A stretch of 64,000 bases of DNA, taken from positions 1-64,000 of the forward strand of contig DASYAV010000249.1 in the NCBI GenBank assembly GCA_036501145.1. Reading direction: 5' to 3'. Below the pieces are notes generated by a model, which was not told where the DNA came from, searched no databases, and saw only the letters and a list, made by a program, of their open reading frames with translations. How positions within the stretch are numbered: the stretch's first letter is position 1; each line of letters starts with the position of its first letter. Origin of the DNA: PALSA-505 sp036501145. Lineage in GTDB: Bacteria; Actinomycetota; Actinomycetes; Streptosporangiales; Streptosporangiaceae. The position numbers and the translations under genes were made by a program. This document shows, piece by piece, positions 1-8,641 of this stretch.

Positions 1-305
1 TCGCCCGCGATGATCACTACCTGGTGGTCACGGATGGCGGCCGCAATCTCGTCCTTGCGCTGGCTGACCGGCAGCTCGGCGGGATAGCTAATGACGGGCA
101 CGGCCTGGCGCCGCTTTTCCACCCGGGCCGCCGCCGCTTCCAGCTCGGTCTCGATCCCGGCGAGCGCGCGCTGCCGGGCAGCGGCATCGCGCAGCGCCGC
201 CGCGCGGTCGGCGCGGCGGCTGAGCCTGCGCTGATCGAGCGGCATCAGCGCAGGCAGGCGCTCTCGCAGCGCGGCAAGCGAGGGGGTCAAGGTTGCGGTC
301 TCCAC
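1..305 (-). CDS. hrpA: ATP-dependent RNA helicase HrpA, N-terminal fragment
   Basis: This is the first ~101 residues of a DEAH-box RNA helicase, running off the window at position 1. The reverse-strand translation contains the segments RERLPALMPLDQ, ISYPAELPVSQ and RKDEIAAAIRDHQVVIIAGE. They match the conserved region just before the Walker A loop (AGETGSGKT) of actinobacterial HrpA. The P-loop itself lies outside the window. The frame is open back to a TAG at about 376-378, and the only usable start is GTG at 303-305, with no clear ribosome binding site. A perfect 24-bp tandem duplication lies immediately upstream. Family function (known): 3'-5' RNA helicase in RNA processing and ribosome rescue. 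The family call is firm; the start is less certain. Confidence 0.8.
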   Translation of the reverse strand, partial: METATLTPSLAALRERLPALMPLDQRRLSRRADRAAALRDAAARQRALAGIETELEAAAARVEKRRQAVPVISYPAELPVSQRKDEIAAAIRDHQVVIIAG

Positions 306-306
306 A

Positions 307-354
307 GCGGCACTCAGAACACGGACCAGGGCGGCACTCAGAACACGGACCAGG
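307..354. repeat. 24-bp perfect tandem duplication upstream of hrpA
   Basis: Positions 307-330 and 331-354 are identical 24-mers with no spacer. They sit 2 bp upstream of the proposed hrpA GTG, so they lie in the 5' leader or promoter of that gene. The unit is a multiple of 3 and keeps the upstream frame open, so it would be in frame if translation began further upstream. Confidence 0.85.
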
Positions 355-400
355 ATGGCCGGGACGGTCCCAGAGATCTAACGCTTTTGCCGCTCGCGTC

Positions 401-465
401 CTTCCGCGCCCGGCCTGCCTGCTGGCCGCTGGCCAGCTCAGGCTGGCCTCGGCCCCGGGCGGAAG
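401..465 (-). terminator. Stem-loop downstream of glutathione peroxidase
   Basis: CTTCCGC at 401-407 pairs with GCGGAAG at 459-465. A second nested hairpin is formed by GCTGGCC (421-427) and GGCCAGC (431-437). The structure starts 11 bases beyond the stop codon of the leftward glutathione peroxidase gene. There is no T tract, as is common in high-GC actinobacteria. Confidence 0.45.
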
Positions 466-475
466 CGCCGGCGGC

Positions 476-1015
476 TCAGCCGGCGAGCAGGGTGTCCAGG
501 CCGGGACGCAGATCCTCCGGGGTGACCGTGGGCTCGTAGCGCCCGGTGACCTGCCCGCGGCGGTCGATGACGAACTTGGTGAAGTTCCACTTGACCTCGT
601 CGGTGCCGATCGCTTCGGGCCGGGTGTCGCGTACGTGGTCATACAGCATGCCGGCGGCCGGGCCGAAGTCTCCCGGCGCCTGGGCGCGCAGGTAGGCGTA
701 CAGCGGGTCCGCGCCGGGGCCGTTCACCTCGATCTTGCCGAACACCGGGAAGGTGACATCGTAGGTGGCGGCGCAGAACTGCTGGATGTCGGCGTCGCTG
801 CCCGGCTCCTGCGCACCGAACTGGTTACAGGGGAAGCCGAGGATCCGCAGGCCGCGCTCCTTGCGGTCGCGATACAGCGCCTCCAGGCCCGCATACTGCG
901 GGGTGAAGCCGCACTCGCTGGCCACGTTGACGATCAGCAGCACCTGGCCGGCGTAGTCATGCAGGTCCTGGGTGCCGCCGTCGGCGGTCTTAACGGTGAA
1001 GTCATAGGCGTTCAT
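476..1015 (-). CDS. Glutathione peroxidase family protein (thiol peroxidase)
   Basis: This 179-aa protein reduces hydroperoxides using thiols. In actinobacteria the donor is probably thioredoxin or mycothiol-linked rather than glutathione (inference). The full GPx signature is present: VASECGF with the peroxidatic Cys35 (Cys, not selenocysteine), FPCNQFG with Gln65, and VKWNFTKF with the conserved Trp. Length fits the compact bacterial family. An ATG at 1015 is chosen because MNAYDF is the usual N-terminus; a GTG four codons upstream is possible. No signal peptide, so cytoplasmic. It lies 75 bp downstream of the glnA2-type gene on the same strand and may share its transcript. Confidence 0.9.
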   Translation of the reverse strand: MNAYDFTVKTADGGTQDLHDYAGQVLLIVNVASECGFTPQYAGLEALYRDRKERGLRILGFPCNQFGAQEPGSDADIQQFCAATYDVTFPVFGKIEVNGPGADPLYAYLRAQAPGDFGPAAGMLYDHVRDTRPEAIGTDEVKWNFTKFVIDRRGQVTGRYEPTVTPEDLRPGLDTLLAG

Positions 1016-1090
1016 GGGCCGTCCCACGGGGTAGATGGCGGTTCCCCGCGCTGTGTCGCGGGTCGCCCCGACCCTAGCTCGCCGGAGGGC

Positions 1091-2452
1091 TCACAGCACG
1101 GGCAGGTAGCGGTCCAGCTCGTACTGGGTGACCTGGCGCTGGTACTCGTGCCATTCGGCCCGCTTGTTGCGCAGGAAGAAGTCGAAGACATGCTCGCCCA
1201 GCGTCTCGGCGGCCAGCTCGCTGTGCTCCATGGCGTTGATCGCCTCGTCCAGGCTCTGCGGCAGCGGGCTGATGCCCATCGCGCGCCGCTCGGCCGGGGT
1301 GAGCGCCCACACGTCGTCCTCGGCGCCCGGCGGCAGCTCGTAGTCGTTCTCGATGCCCTTCAGGCCGGCCGCGAGGATCAGCGCGTACGCCAGGTAGGGA
1401 TTGCATGCCGAATCCAGCGAGCGGAACTCGACCCGGGTGGCGTTGGCTTTCTGCGGCTTGTACATCGGCACCCGGACCAGCGCCGACCGGTTGTTGTGCC
1501 CCCAGCAGATGTAGGCCGGCGCCTCGCCGCCCGCCCCCGCGGTCGCCGCGGCCGCCCCCCACAGCCGCTTGTAGGAGTTCACCCACTGGTTGCACACCGC
1601 GGTGATCTCGGCGGCGTGCCTGAGCAGCCCGGCGATGAAGCAGCGGCCCAGCTTGGACAGCTGGAACTCCGCGCCGGGTTCGTAGAACGCGTTCCGGTCG
1701 CCCTCGAACAGCGACATGTGCGTGTGCATGCCCGAGCCCGGGTGGTTGGTGAACGGCTTGGGCATGAACGAAGCGTGCACGCCCTGCTCGATCGCCACCT
1801 CCTTCATCACCAGCCGGAACGACATGATGTTGTCCGCCGTGGTGAGCGCGTCCGCGTAGCGCAGGTCGATCTCCTGCTGGCCGGGCGCTCCCTCGTGGTG
1901 GCTGTACTCCACCGAGATGCCCATCGACTCCAGCATCTCGATCGAGGTGCGCCGGAAGTCGTGCGCGATCAGGTGCGGGGTGTGGTCGAAGTAGCCGCCG
2001 GAGTCGATCGGCTGCGGCCGGACACCCGGCTCGGGCTTCTCCTTGAACAGGAAGAACTCGATCTCGGGATGGATGTAGAAGGTGAACCCGAGGTCGGAGG
2101 CCCGGCCCAGCGCGCGCTTGAGCACCCACCGGGGGTCGGCGTAGGACGGCGAGCCGTCCGGCATCAGGATGTCGCAGAACATCCGGCCCACGCCGAGCGA
2201 CTCGCCCCGCCAGGGCAGCAGCTGGAACGTGCCCGGGTCGGGCTTGGCGATCATGTCCGCCTCGTAGACCCGGGCAAATCCCTCGATCGCCGAGCCGTCG
2301 AAGCCGATTCCCTCGGCGAACGCGCCCTCCAGCTCCGCGGGGGCGACGGCCACCGACTTCAGGTAGCCGAGCACGTCGGTGAACCACAGCCGGACAAACC
2401 GGATGTCACGCTCGTCGAGCGTGCGGAGCACGAATTCCTCTTGCCTGTCCAC
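1091..2452 (-). CDS. glnA2: Glutamine synthetase-like ligase, GlnA2 type
   Basis: This is a 453-aa GS-fold ATP-dependent ligase. The beta-grasp N-domain (about 1-105, with VRLWFTDVLGYLKSV) is followed by the catalytic domain, with metal and nucleotide motifs IHPEIEFFLF, GSGMHTHMS, KPFTNHPG and the arginine-containing RVEFRSLDSACNPYLA. The sequence matches actinobacterial GlnA2, not GlnA1. In Streptomyces GlnA2 is reported to glutamylate polyamines (gamma-glutamylpolyamine synthetase), so that role is more likely than ammonium assimilation (from memory). The GTG start at 2452 follows AGAGGA at good spacing and gives the conserved VDRQEEFVLRTL beginning. A longer open frame upstream is not needed. 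Transcribed divergently from the GH59 gene. Confidence 0.88.
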   Translation of the reverse strand: MDRQEEFVLRTLDERDIRFVRLWFTDVLGYLKSVAVAPAELEGAFAEGIGFDGSAIEGFARVYEADMIAKPDPGTFQLLPWRGESLGVGRMFCDILMPDGSPSYADPRWVLKRALGRASDLGFTFYIHPEIEFFLFKEKPEPGVRPQPIDSGGYFDHTPHLIAHDFRRTSIEMLESMGISVEYSHHEGAPGQQEIDLRYADALTTADNIMSFRLVMKEVAIEQGVHASFMPKPFTNHPGSGMHTHMSLFEGDRNAFYEPGAEFQLSKLGRCFIAGLLRHAAEITAVCNQWVNSYKRLWGAAAATAGAGGEAPAYICWGHNNRSALVRVPMYKPQKANATRVEFRSLDSACNPYLAYALILAAGLKGIENDYELPPGAEDDVWALTPAERRAMGISPLPQSLDEAINAMEHSELAAETLGEHVFDFFLRNKRAEWHEYQRQVTQYELDRYLPVL

Positions 2453-2643
2453 AGATGAGTCCTCTGCAAAGCCTCGCCGCTGAAGCGCACCCAGTCTGCC
2501 CCGCTGGTGTTTCCGGCAGGTTACGCGGCATCGTTCGGGCCGGGCCGTTATGTTACACAAAGTGAGAGCTTGACCACGCCGGGATACTGTGCCCAATAAT
2601 GAACGCGATCTCACACATACCCACCACGGCTGAAGGGCTTGTG

Positions 2644-5073
2644 ATGGCTATCTCCCGCCGGTCTTTCCACGTCCTCCTCGTCGCGGGCCTGCTGGCCGCG
2701 TTCGGGCTGGTGAGTTACGCGGTCCCCACACCGCGGGCGCATGCCGCCGCCGCCCCGGCCGCCGCCACCGCGGCCACCACCGCCGCCGGCACGACGATCA
2801 GCGTCAACGGCGCCAGTGCGGGCCGGACCTTCGGTGGCATCGGGGCGATCAGCGGGGGCGGCGGGAACTCCCGGCTGCTGGCCGACTACCCGCCGGCCCA
2901 GCAGCGGCAGATCCTCGACTACCTGTTCAAGCCGGACTACGGCGCCAGCTTGCAGATCCTCAAGGTTGAGATCGGCGGGGACACGAACTCCACGGACGGC
3001 TCGGAGTCCAGCATCGAGCACGCGAAGGGCTCGATCGACTGCAGCGCGGGCTACGAGTGGTGGCTGATGGAGCACGCCAAGGCGGTCAACCCGCAGATCA
3101 AGCTGTACGGGCTGGCGTGGGGCGCGCCCGGCTGGATCAGCGGCGGCTTCTGGTCCACCGGCACCATCCACTACCTGGTCAACTGGCTGAACTGCGCCAG
3201 GTCGCACGGCCTGGCCATCAACTATCTCGGCGGCTGGAACGAGCGCGGGTACAACATCGCCTGGTATGAGCAGCTGCGGTCCACGCTGAACGCCGACGGT
3301 TACTCGCATGTGCAGATCGTCGGAGCCGACAGCGACTGGAGTATCGGCGGTGACGTCGCGGCCAACCCCGCGTTCGCCAAGGCGGTGTCGATCATCGGGG
3401 TGCACTACCCGTGCGAGGGCGGGGACGGCGGCAGCGCCGACACCTGCCCGGGAAACTCCACCGCCGAGTCGACCGGCAAGCCGCTGTGGGCCAGTGAGAA
3501 CGGCTCGCAGGACCTGAACTCCGGCGCGCCGGCCCTGATCCGCTCCATCACCAGGGGCTACATCGACGCCGACCTGACCTCCTACATCAACTGGCCGCTG
3601 ATCGCCGCGATCTACCCCAACCTGCCCTACAACACCGACGGCCTGATCTGGGCCAGCCAGCCGTGGTCGGGTGCCTACAGCCTCGGCGAGAGCCTGTGGG
3701 CGACAGCCCAGGTGACCCAGTTCACCCGGCCGGGCTGGCAGTTCCTCGACTCCGGCTCCGGCTACCTGGGCGGAGCCGAGTCCAACGGCAGCTACGTCTC
3801 GCTGAAGTCCCCGGGCAACTCCGGCTACTCCACGATCATCGAGACGACCACGGCCACCGCGCCGCAGACCGTCACCGTCAGCGTCTCCGGCGGCCTGCCC
3901 GGCGGCACCGTGCACGTGTGGGCCACCGACGTCAATTCCCCGGGCACGGCCGACTTCGCCCGGCAGCCCGACATCACCCCGAGCGGCGGCTCTTATTCGC
4001 TCACCGTGCAGCCCGGTTACATCTACACGCTGAGCACCACCACCGGCCAGGGCAAGGGCACCGCCACCAGCCCGGGCCAGGCCACACTGGCGCTGCCCTA
4101 CTCCGACAGCTTCCGCGGCGACCGGGTGGGCCAGCAGCCGCCCCTGCTGTCCCAGATGCAGGGCGCCTTCGAGGTCGAGCCGTGCGCCGGCGGCCGGCCC
4201 GGCCACTGCCTGCAGCAGCAGGCGGCGGTGCAGCCGATCGAGTGGGACAACAATGCCAGCCCCTACACGATCGGCGGGAACCTGAGCTGGAGCGACTACA
4301 CGGTGTCCGCCGACGCCCTGATGAAGCAACCCGGCGCGGTGCAGCTGCTGGGCCGGGTCGGCACCCAGGGGGCCTTCTCGCCCGCCAACATCAACGATTA
4401 CTACCTGCAGCTCGGCAGCGACGGCACGTGGTCGATCGTGCGGAACAGCGCGGCCGGCGGGCTCGCCACACTGGCCAGCGGCACGGTGCCCGCGCCAGGC
4501 ACCGGCAGCTGGCAGAAGCTGGCGCTGACCTTCGACGGGGCGTCGATCAGCGCTGCGATCAACGGGACAACGGTCGGCACCGTCACCGACTCGTCCTACC
4601 GGTCGGGGATGGTCGGCCTCGGCACCGGCGGCTACCAGACCGACCAGTTCGCCGGCCTCTCGGTGACCAGGGCCGGCCCGGCCACCCCGACCGGCCACAT
4701 CATCGCCGGTGTGGACACCGCCGAGTGCGTCGACGACAACGGCGGCTCGGCCACCCCGGGCACGAAGGTGCAGATGTGGGGCTGCGACAACGATCCCGCC
4801 GCGCAGAACTGGACGATGGCCGGCGACGGCACGATCCAGATCAACGGCGAGTGCCTGGACATCACCAACGCCAACTACAGCAACGGCACCCCGATCGAGG
4901 AGTGGACCTGCGACAACGGCGCCAGCCAGCGGTGGCTGGCGGTGAACGGCGAACTGGTGAACCCGGCGTCGGGCAAGTGCCTGGACGATCCCGCGTTCAA
5001 CGTCGTCCCGGGCACCCAGCTCGACCTGTGGACTTGCAACGGCGGCAGCAACCAGCAGTGGGCGGTGCCCTGA
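2644..5073 (+). CDS. Secreted GH59 beta-galactosidase (galactocerebrosidase-like) with ricin-type lectin domain
   Basis: This 809-aa exported glycosidase has an N-terminal signal peptide with an RR pair (SRRSF, possibly Tat) cleaved near residue 35. The GH59 TIM barrel (about 50-390) carries FGGIGAISGGGGNSRLL, the acid/base Glu200 in GGWNERGYN and the nucleophile Glu285 in LWASENGS. A beta-sandwich follows, then a laminin-G/GALC-lectin-like domain (about 485-660). A ricin-B-like lectin closes the protein (about 695-809), with QNW, SQRW and NQQW repeats and paired cysteines. It should release terminal beta-galactose from glycolipids or polysaccharides outside the cell (family knowledge; substrate inferred). 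ATG 2644 is preferred over 2599 because AAGGG precedes it and it gives the signal peptide directly. Confidence 0.88.
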   Translation: MAISRRSFHVLLVAGLLAAFGLVSYAVPTPRAHAAAAPAAATAATTAAGTTISVNGASAGRTFGGIGAISGGGGNSRLLADYPPAQQRQILDYLFKPDYGASLQILKVEIGGDTNSTDGSESSIEHAKGSIDCSAGYEWWLMEHAKAVNPQIKLYGLAWGAPGWISGGFWSTGTIHYLVNWLNCARSHGLAINYLGGWNERGYNIAWYEQLRSTLNADGYSHVQIVGADSDWSIGGDVAANPAFAKAVSIIGVHYPCEGGDGGSADTCPGNSTAESTGKPLWASENGSQDLNSGAPALIRSITRGYIDADLTSYINWPLIAAIYPNLPYNTDGLIWASQPWSGAYSLGESLWATAQVTQFTRPGWQFLDSGSGYLGGAESNGSYVSLKSPGNSGYSTIIETTTATAPQTVTVSVSGGLPGGTVHVWATDVNSPGTADFARQPDITPSGGSYSLTVQPGYIYTLSTTTGQGKGTATSPGQATLALPYSDSFRGDRVGQQPPLLSQMQGAFEVEPCAGGRPGHCLQQQAAVQPIEWDNNASPYTIGGNLSWSDYTVSADALMKQPGAVQLLGRVGTQGAFSPANINDYYLQLGSDGTWSIVRNSAAGGLATLASGTVPAPGTGSWQKLALTFDGASISAAINGTTVGTVTDSSYRSGMVGLGTGGYQTDQFAGLSVTRAGPATPTGHIIAGVDTAECVDDNGGSATPGTKVQMWGCDNDPAAQNWTMAGDGTIQINGECLDITNANYSNGTPIEEWTCDNGASQRWLAVNGELVNPASGKCLDDPAFNVVPGTQLDLWTCNGGSNQQWAVP

Positions 5074-5115
5074 CCCCGGCCCGCGCCTGGTGCGCTTACC
5101 CTGGAAGCCGTGCCA

Positions 5116-6930
5116 ATGCTGCGGATCGCGCTCGCCCAGGTCAATCCCACGGTCGGTGACCTGGAAGGCAACGCAAGAATCGTCGTGGAACAGACCAGGC
5201 GCGCCGCCGAAGCGGGCGCCCGGCTGGTGGTCTTCCCGGAGATGATGCTGACCGGCTACCCGGTGGAGGACCTGGCGCTGCGCGCGTCGTTCGTGGACGC
5301 CTCGATCGCCACGCTGCACCGGACCGCCACCCAGCTCGCCGCCGGCGGGCTGGGCGGGATCGCGGTGATCACCGGCTACCTGGACCGCCGCCGGGGGGCT
5401 GCGCCGCGGGTGGGCACGCCGGCCGGCGCGCCGCTGGACGCCGCCGCGCTGCTGTACGGCGGCGCGGTCGCGGTGCGCACGGCCAAGCACCACCTGCCGA
5501 ACTACGGCGTGTTCGACGAGTACCGGTACTTCGTGCCTGGCGACCAGCTGCCGGTGTTCCGGATGGCGGCGGCCGGCGGCGACGTGGACGTGGCCATCGC
5601 CGTCTGCGAGGACCTGTGGCAGGACGGCGGCCCGGTGCAGGTGACCTGCACCGCCGGGGCGGCGCTGCTCGCGGTGCCGAACGCCTCCCCGTACGAGCGC
5701 GGCAAGTGGCACGTCCGCCAGGATCTGTGCGCCCGCCGCGCCCGTGAGGCCGGTGCCGCGCTGGCCTACGTGAACTGCTACGGCGGCCAGGACGAGCTGG
5801 TCTTCGACGGCGGCTCGCTGGTGGTGGACGCCACCGGCGCGCTGCTGGCCAGCGCCCCCCAGTTCACCGATGCGCTGCTGGTCACCGACCTGGACCTGCC
5901 CGCCGCGGACCCGTCCGGCCGGCCGGGCGAGACCCCGGTGGACGCCGGTGACGGCAGCACGATGACGATCCACCGGATCGCCCTGGGCCACCCGGAAGAT
6001 CAAACCCGGGATATTCAGAATGAACGGCTTCACCCCGCCCAGGCCGCCACCCCGCCGGGCGGCGGCACGCCGGACGCGGACCTGGCCGAGGTCTACGCGG
6101 CGCTGGTCCTCGGCACCCGCGACTACGCGCGCAAGAACGGGTTCGGATCGGTGATCCTCGCGCTGTCCGGCGGCATCGACTCGGCGCTGACCACGACGAT
6201 CGCGGCCGACGCGATCGGCGCGGACCGGGTGCACGTGGTGCTGATGCCGAGCAAGTACTCATCGGGGCACTCGGTGTCGGACGCCGAGGACCTGGTCAAA
6301 CGGCAGGGCGTGCACGCCCGCACGGTGCCGATCCGGGACATCGTGCAGGCGTTCGGCGCCGAGCTGCCCGGCATCGACGGGCTGGCCGCGGAGAACCTGC
6401 AGGCCCGGATCCGCGGCATGGTGCTGATGACGCTGTCCAACCACGAGGGTCACCTCGTGCTGACCACCGGGAACAAGAGTGAGATCGCCGTCGGGTACTC
6501 GACCCTGTACGGCGACGCGGCGGGCGGATTCGCGCCGATCAAGGACGTGTTCAAGACGCAGGTCTGGGCGCTGTCCCGGTGGCGCAACGAGGAGGCGGCG
6601 CGGCGCGGCGAGACGCCGCCGATCCCGGAGAACTCGATCACCAAGCCGCCCAGCGCGGAGCTGGCGCCCGGCCAGCTCGACACCGACTCGCTGCCGGACT
6701 ACCCGGTGCTCGACGAGCTGCTCGACGACTACGTGGAGAAGGACATGGGCGCGGAACAGCTGGTCGCGGCCGGCCACGACCCGGAGCTGGTGCAGCGGGT
6801 GATCCGGATGGTGGACGCGGCCGAGTACAAGCGCCGCCAGTACCCGTCCGGACCCAAGATCACACAGAAGAACTTCGGCCGGGACCGCCGCCTGCCCATC
6901 ACCAGCCGCTGGCGCGAGCAGCAGCCCTGA
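5116..6930 (+). CDS. nadE: Glutamine-dependent NAD+ synthetase
   Basis: This 604-aa two-domain enzyme converts NaAD, ATP and glutamine to NAD+ in the last step of NAD synthesis. The N-terminal nitrilase-like glutaminase has the catalytic triad Glu42 (FPEMMLTGYP), Lys124 (KHHLPNYGVFDE) and Cys164 (AVCEDLWQDG). The C-terminal synthetase has the PP-loop ATP site LALSGGIDS (about 348-356) and the KSEIAVGYSTLYGD segment. Length and order match the two-domain NadE of actinobacteria. The ATG at 5116 has GGAAG eight bases upstream; a GTG at 5110 is an alternative but is too close to that site. It lies 36-42 bp after the GH59 gene and ends against a convergent MFS gene with a hairpin between. Confidence 0.95.
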   Translation: MLRIALAQVNPTVGDLEGNARIVVEQTRRAAEAGARLVVFPEMMLTGYPVEDLALRASFVDASIATLHRTATQLAAGGLGGIAVITGYLDRRRGAAPRVGTPAGAPLDAAALLYGGAVAVRTAKHHLPNYGVFDEYRYFVPGDQLPVFRMAAAGGDVDVAIAVCEDLWQDGGPVQVTCTAGAALLAVPNASPYERGKWHVRQDLCARRAREAGAALAYVNCYGGQDELVFDGGSLVVDATGALLASAPQFTDALLVTDLDLPAADPSGRPGETPVDAGDGSTMTIHRIALGHPEDQTRDIQNERLHPAQAATPPGGGTPDADLAEVYAALVLGTRDYARKNGFGSVILALSGGIDSALTTTIAADAIGADRVHVVLMPSKYSSGHSVSDAEDLVKRQGVHARTVPIRDIVQAFGAELPGIDGLAAENLQARIRGMVLMTLSNHEGHLVLTTGNKSEIAVGYSTLYGDAAGGFAPIKDVFKTQVWALSRWRNEEAARRGETPPIPENSITKPPSAELAPGQLDTDSLPDYPVLDELLDDYVEKDMGAEQLVAAGHDPELVQRVIRMVDAAEYKRRQYPSGPKITQKNFGRDRRLPITSRWREQQP

Positions 6931-6938
6931 GCCCGGCC

Positions 6939-6961
6939 GGCCTGGTCCCCCTGGACCGGCC
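6939..6961. terminator. Bidirectional hairpin between nadE and the convergent MFS gene
   Basis: GGCC-t-GGTCC (6939-6948) pairs with GGACC-GGCC (6953-6961) around a 4-base loop, with one bulged base. It occupies most of the 46-bp space between two converging stop codons, so it can serve both genes. No T tract. Confidence 0.5.
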
Positions 6962-6976
6962 GTGCGGCCGATGCGC

Positions 6977-8434
6977 TCAGGTCTGGGCGGTGGCGGGCTT
7001 GGTCGGCGGGAGCTGCTGCTGCCGCTCGAACAGCCGGACGATCTCCTCGACCGGCAGGCCCTTGGTCTCCGGCAGGAACTTCCACACGAACGCGATGGCC
7101 ATCGCACACAGCCCGGCGAACACCACCATCACGCCGCCCAGGCTGATCGCGTTCTGCGACACCGGGAACACCTCGATCAGCGCGAAGTTCGCCAGCCAGT
7201 CGATCATCGCGCAGAACGCGGCGGCCTGGCCGCGCACGGCCGTGGGGAACACCTCGCCCTGCAGCGTCCAGCCGGTACCGCCGACGCCGACAGCGAACGA
7301 GGCGATGAAGAAGTCCAGGCCGATCATGATGACGGCGAGCCGGAAGGTGCCGTGCAGCGCACCCAGGCCCAGCGCAGTGACCAGGGCGAAGACGATCATC
7401 CCGGTGTAGCCGCCGATGGCCAGCTTGCGCCGGCCCAGCTTGTCGATCCAGCGGAACCCGAGATAGGTGGAGGCCACGTTGACCGCCGTCATGATGGCGG
7501 TCACCTCCACACCGGCGACGGTGGTCGCGACCAGGCTGGCGTGCGCCCCTGAGAAGATCGGCCCGAGCAGGTGCGGCCCGTAATAGAGCGGCACGTTGAT
7601 GCCGGTGATCTGCTGGAAGATGAAGAACACCGACACCACGATGAGCGCTCGCCGCACGCCGGGGGTCCAGGCCTTGCGACGAGCGCCTTCGCCTTCCACC
7701 CGCTCGATCACGCCCGCGGCCGCGCGCACGTCCTCCTCGCTGACCTCCGCGCCCAGCGTGGCCATGGCCTTGCGCACGTCGGCGTAGCGGCCGTGCCGCA
7801 GCAGCCAGCGGGGCGACTCGGGCATCTGGGTGCGCAGCGCCATGCCGACCAGGGCGGGCACCGCGCCCAGGCCGAGCACCAGCCGCCAGCCCACCGTCGC
7901 CGCGCTGCCCGGGAACGCGCTGAAGATGATCAGCGCGACGATGTAGGAGATCAGGATGCCGACCGTGATCATCCACTGCTGCAGCATGGTCAGCGAGCCG
8001 CGCCGCTCCTTGGGCGCATACTCGGCGATGTAGGCGGTGGCGATGGCCGAGTCCGCGCCGATGGCCAGGCCGATCAGCGTCCGGGCGAACAGCAGCACGC
8101 CCGCGTCGGGCGTGACCGCGGACAGGATCGCCCCGGCGGCGTAGATGCCCGCGTCCACGACCAGCAGCGTCTTGCGGCCGAAGAAGTCGGACGTCGGGCC
8201 GGCCAGGATCGCGCCTGCGGCGGCGCCCAGCGAGGCGCCGGACACCAGGTAGCCCAGGGCCAGGCCGTGCAGCCCGTAGGGGACGAAGTTGAGCGCCGAG
8301 CCGATGTTGGATGTGTCGTAGCCGAACAGGAACCCGCCCAGCGTGGCCAGCAAGGTGAGCTGCCAGTAGAACGAGGTCGGCTTCCGTTCGTCCAGCGTGG
8401 TCAGCACGTTCCTGGCCGACCCGGTCTGCGCCAT
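6977..8434 (-). CDS. MFS sugar-proton symporter family transporter
   Basis: This 485-aa, 12-helix membrane transporter belongs to the sugar porter family. Family motifs are visible: GGFLFGYDTSNIG in helix 1, DFFGRKTLL between helices 2 and 3, PESPRWLLRHGR before the central loop, FQQITGINVPLYYGP in helix 7, DKLGRRKL, and the C-terminal PETKG. The ATG at 8434 has an excellent AAAGGAG site six bases upstream; an ATG seven codons further upstream lacks one. It is transcribed divergently from the secreted GH15 glucodextranase, 207 bp apart. This suggests import of the glucose or other sugar released outside the cell (inference; specificity is not readable). Confidence 0.9.
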   Translation of the reverse strand: MAQTGSARNVLTTLDERKPTSFYWQLTLLATLGGFLFGYDTSNIGSALNFVPYGLHGLALGYLVSGASLGAAAGAILAGPTSDFFGRKTLLVVDAGIYAAGAILSAVTPDAGVLLFARTLIGLAIGADSAIATAYIAEYAPKERRGSLTMLQQWMITVGILISYIVALIIFSAFPGSAATVGWRLVLGLGAVPALVGMALRTQMPESPRWLLRHGRYADVRKAMATLGAEVSEEDVRAAAGVIERVEGEGARRKAWTPGVRRALIVVSVFFIFQQITGINVPLYYGPHLLGPIFSGAHASLVATTVAGVEVTAIMTAVNVASTYLGFRWIDKLGRRKLAIGGYTGMIVFALVTALGLGALHGTFRLAVIMIGLDFFIASFAVGVGGTGWTLQGEVFPTAVRGQAAAFCAMIDWLANFALIEVFPVSQNAISLGGVMVVFAGLCAMAIAFVWKFLPETKGLPVEEIVRLFERQQQLPPTKPATAQT

Positions 8435-8641
8435 GACCTGCTCCTTTGCCGTCATCGTGGGGCAGCCCCTGTCCCGTCGCAGGTGATCTACTGCCCGGAT
8501 GAAGCCGCGATGAACATCGCAGTACCCGGCGTTGACATCCCGAGCCGGGCGGAGGAAGCTGCGGCCGGGGGCCGTTTGTCCCAGCGTGACCGATTGGACA
8601 CGTACGGTGCGATGCGCACCCAGAACTGGCGGGAGATCCCG

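Noticed and set aside
293..2458. 721-codon open frame on the forward strand
   Set aside because: Antisense to glutathione peroxidase and glnA2, both of which have clear family motifs.
2545..2580. GlnR box upstream of glnA2
   Set aside because: A GTTAC half-site is present, but the second half does not match the GAAAC consensus at the required spacing.
2611..6234. 1207-codon open frame on the reverse strand
   Set aside because: Antisense to the GH59 and nadE genes, with no homology and a shadow-type composition.
8530..8560. TTGACA -35 promoter for the GH15 gene
   Set aside because: No acceptable -10 box lies 16-19 bp downstream.
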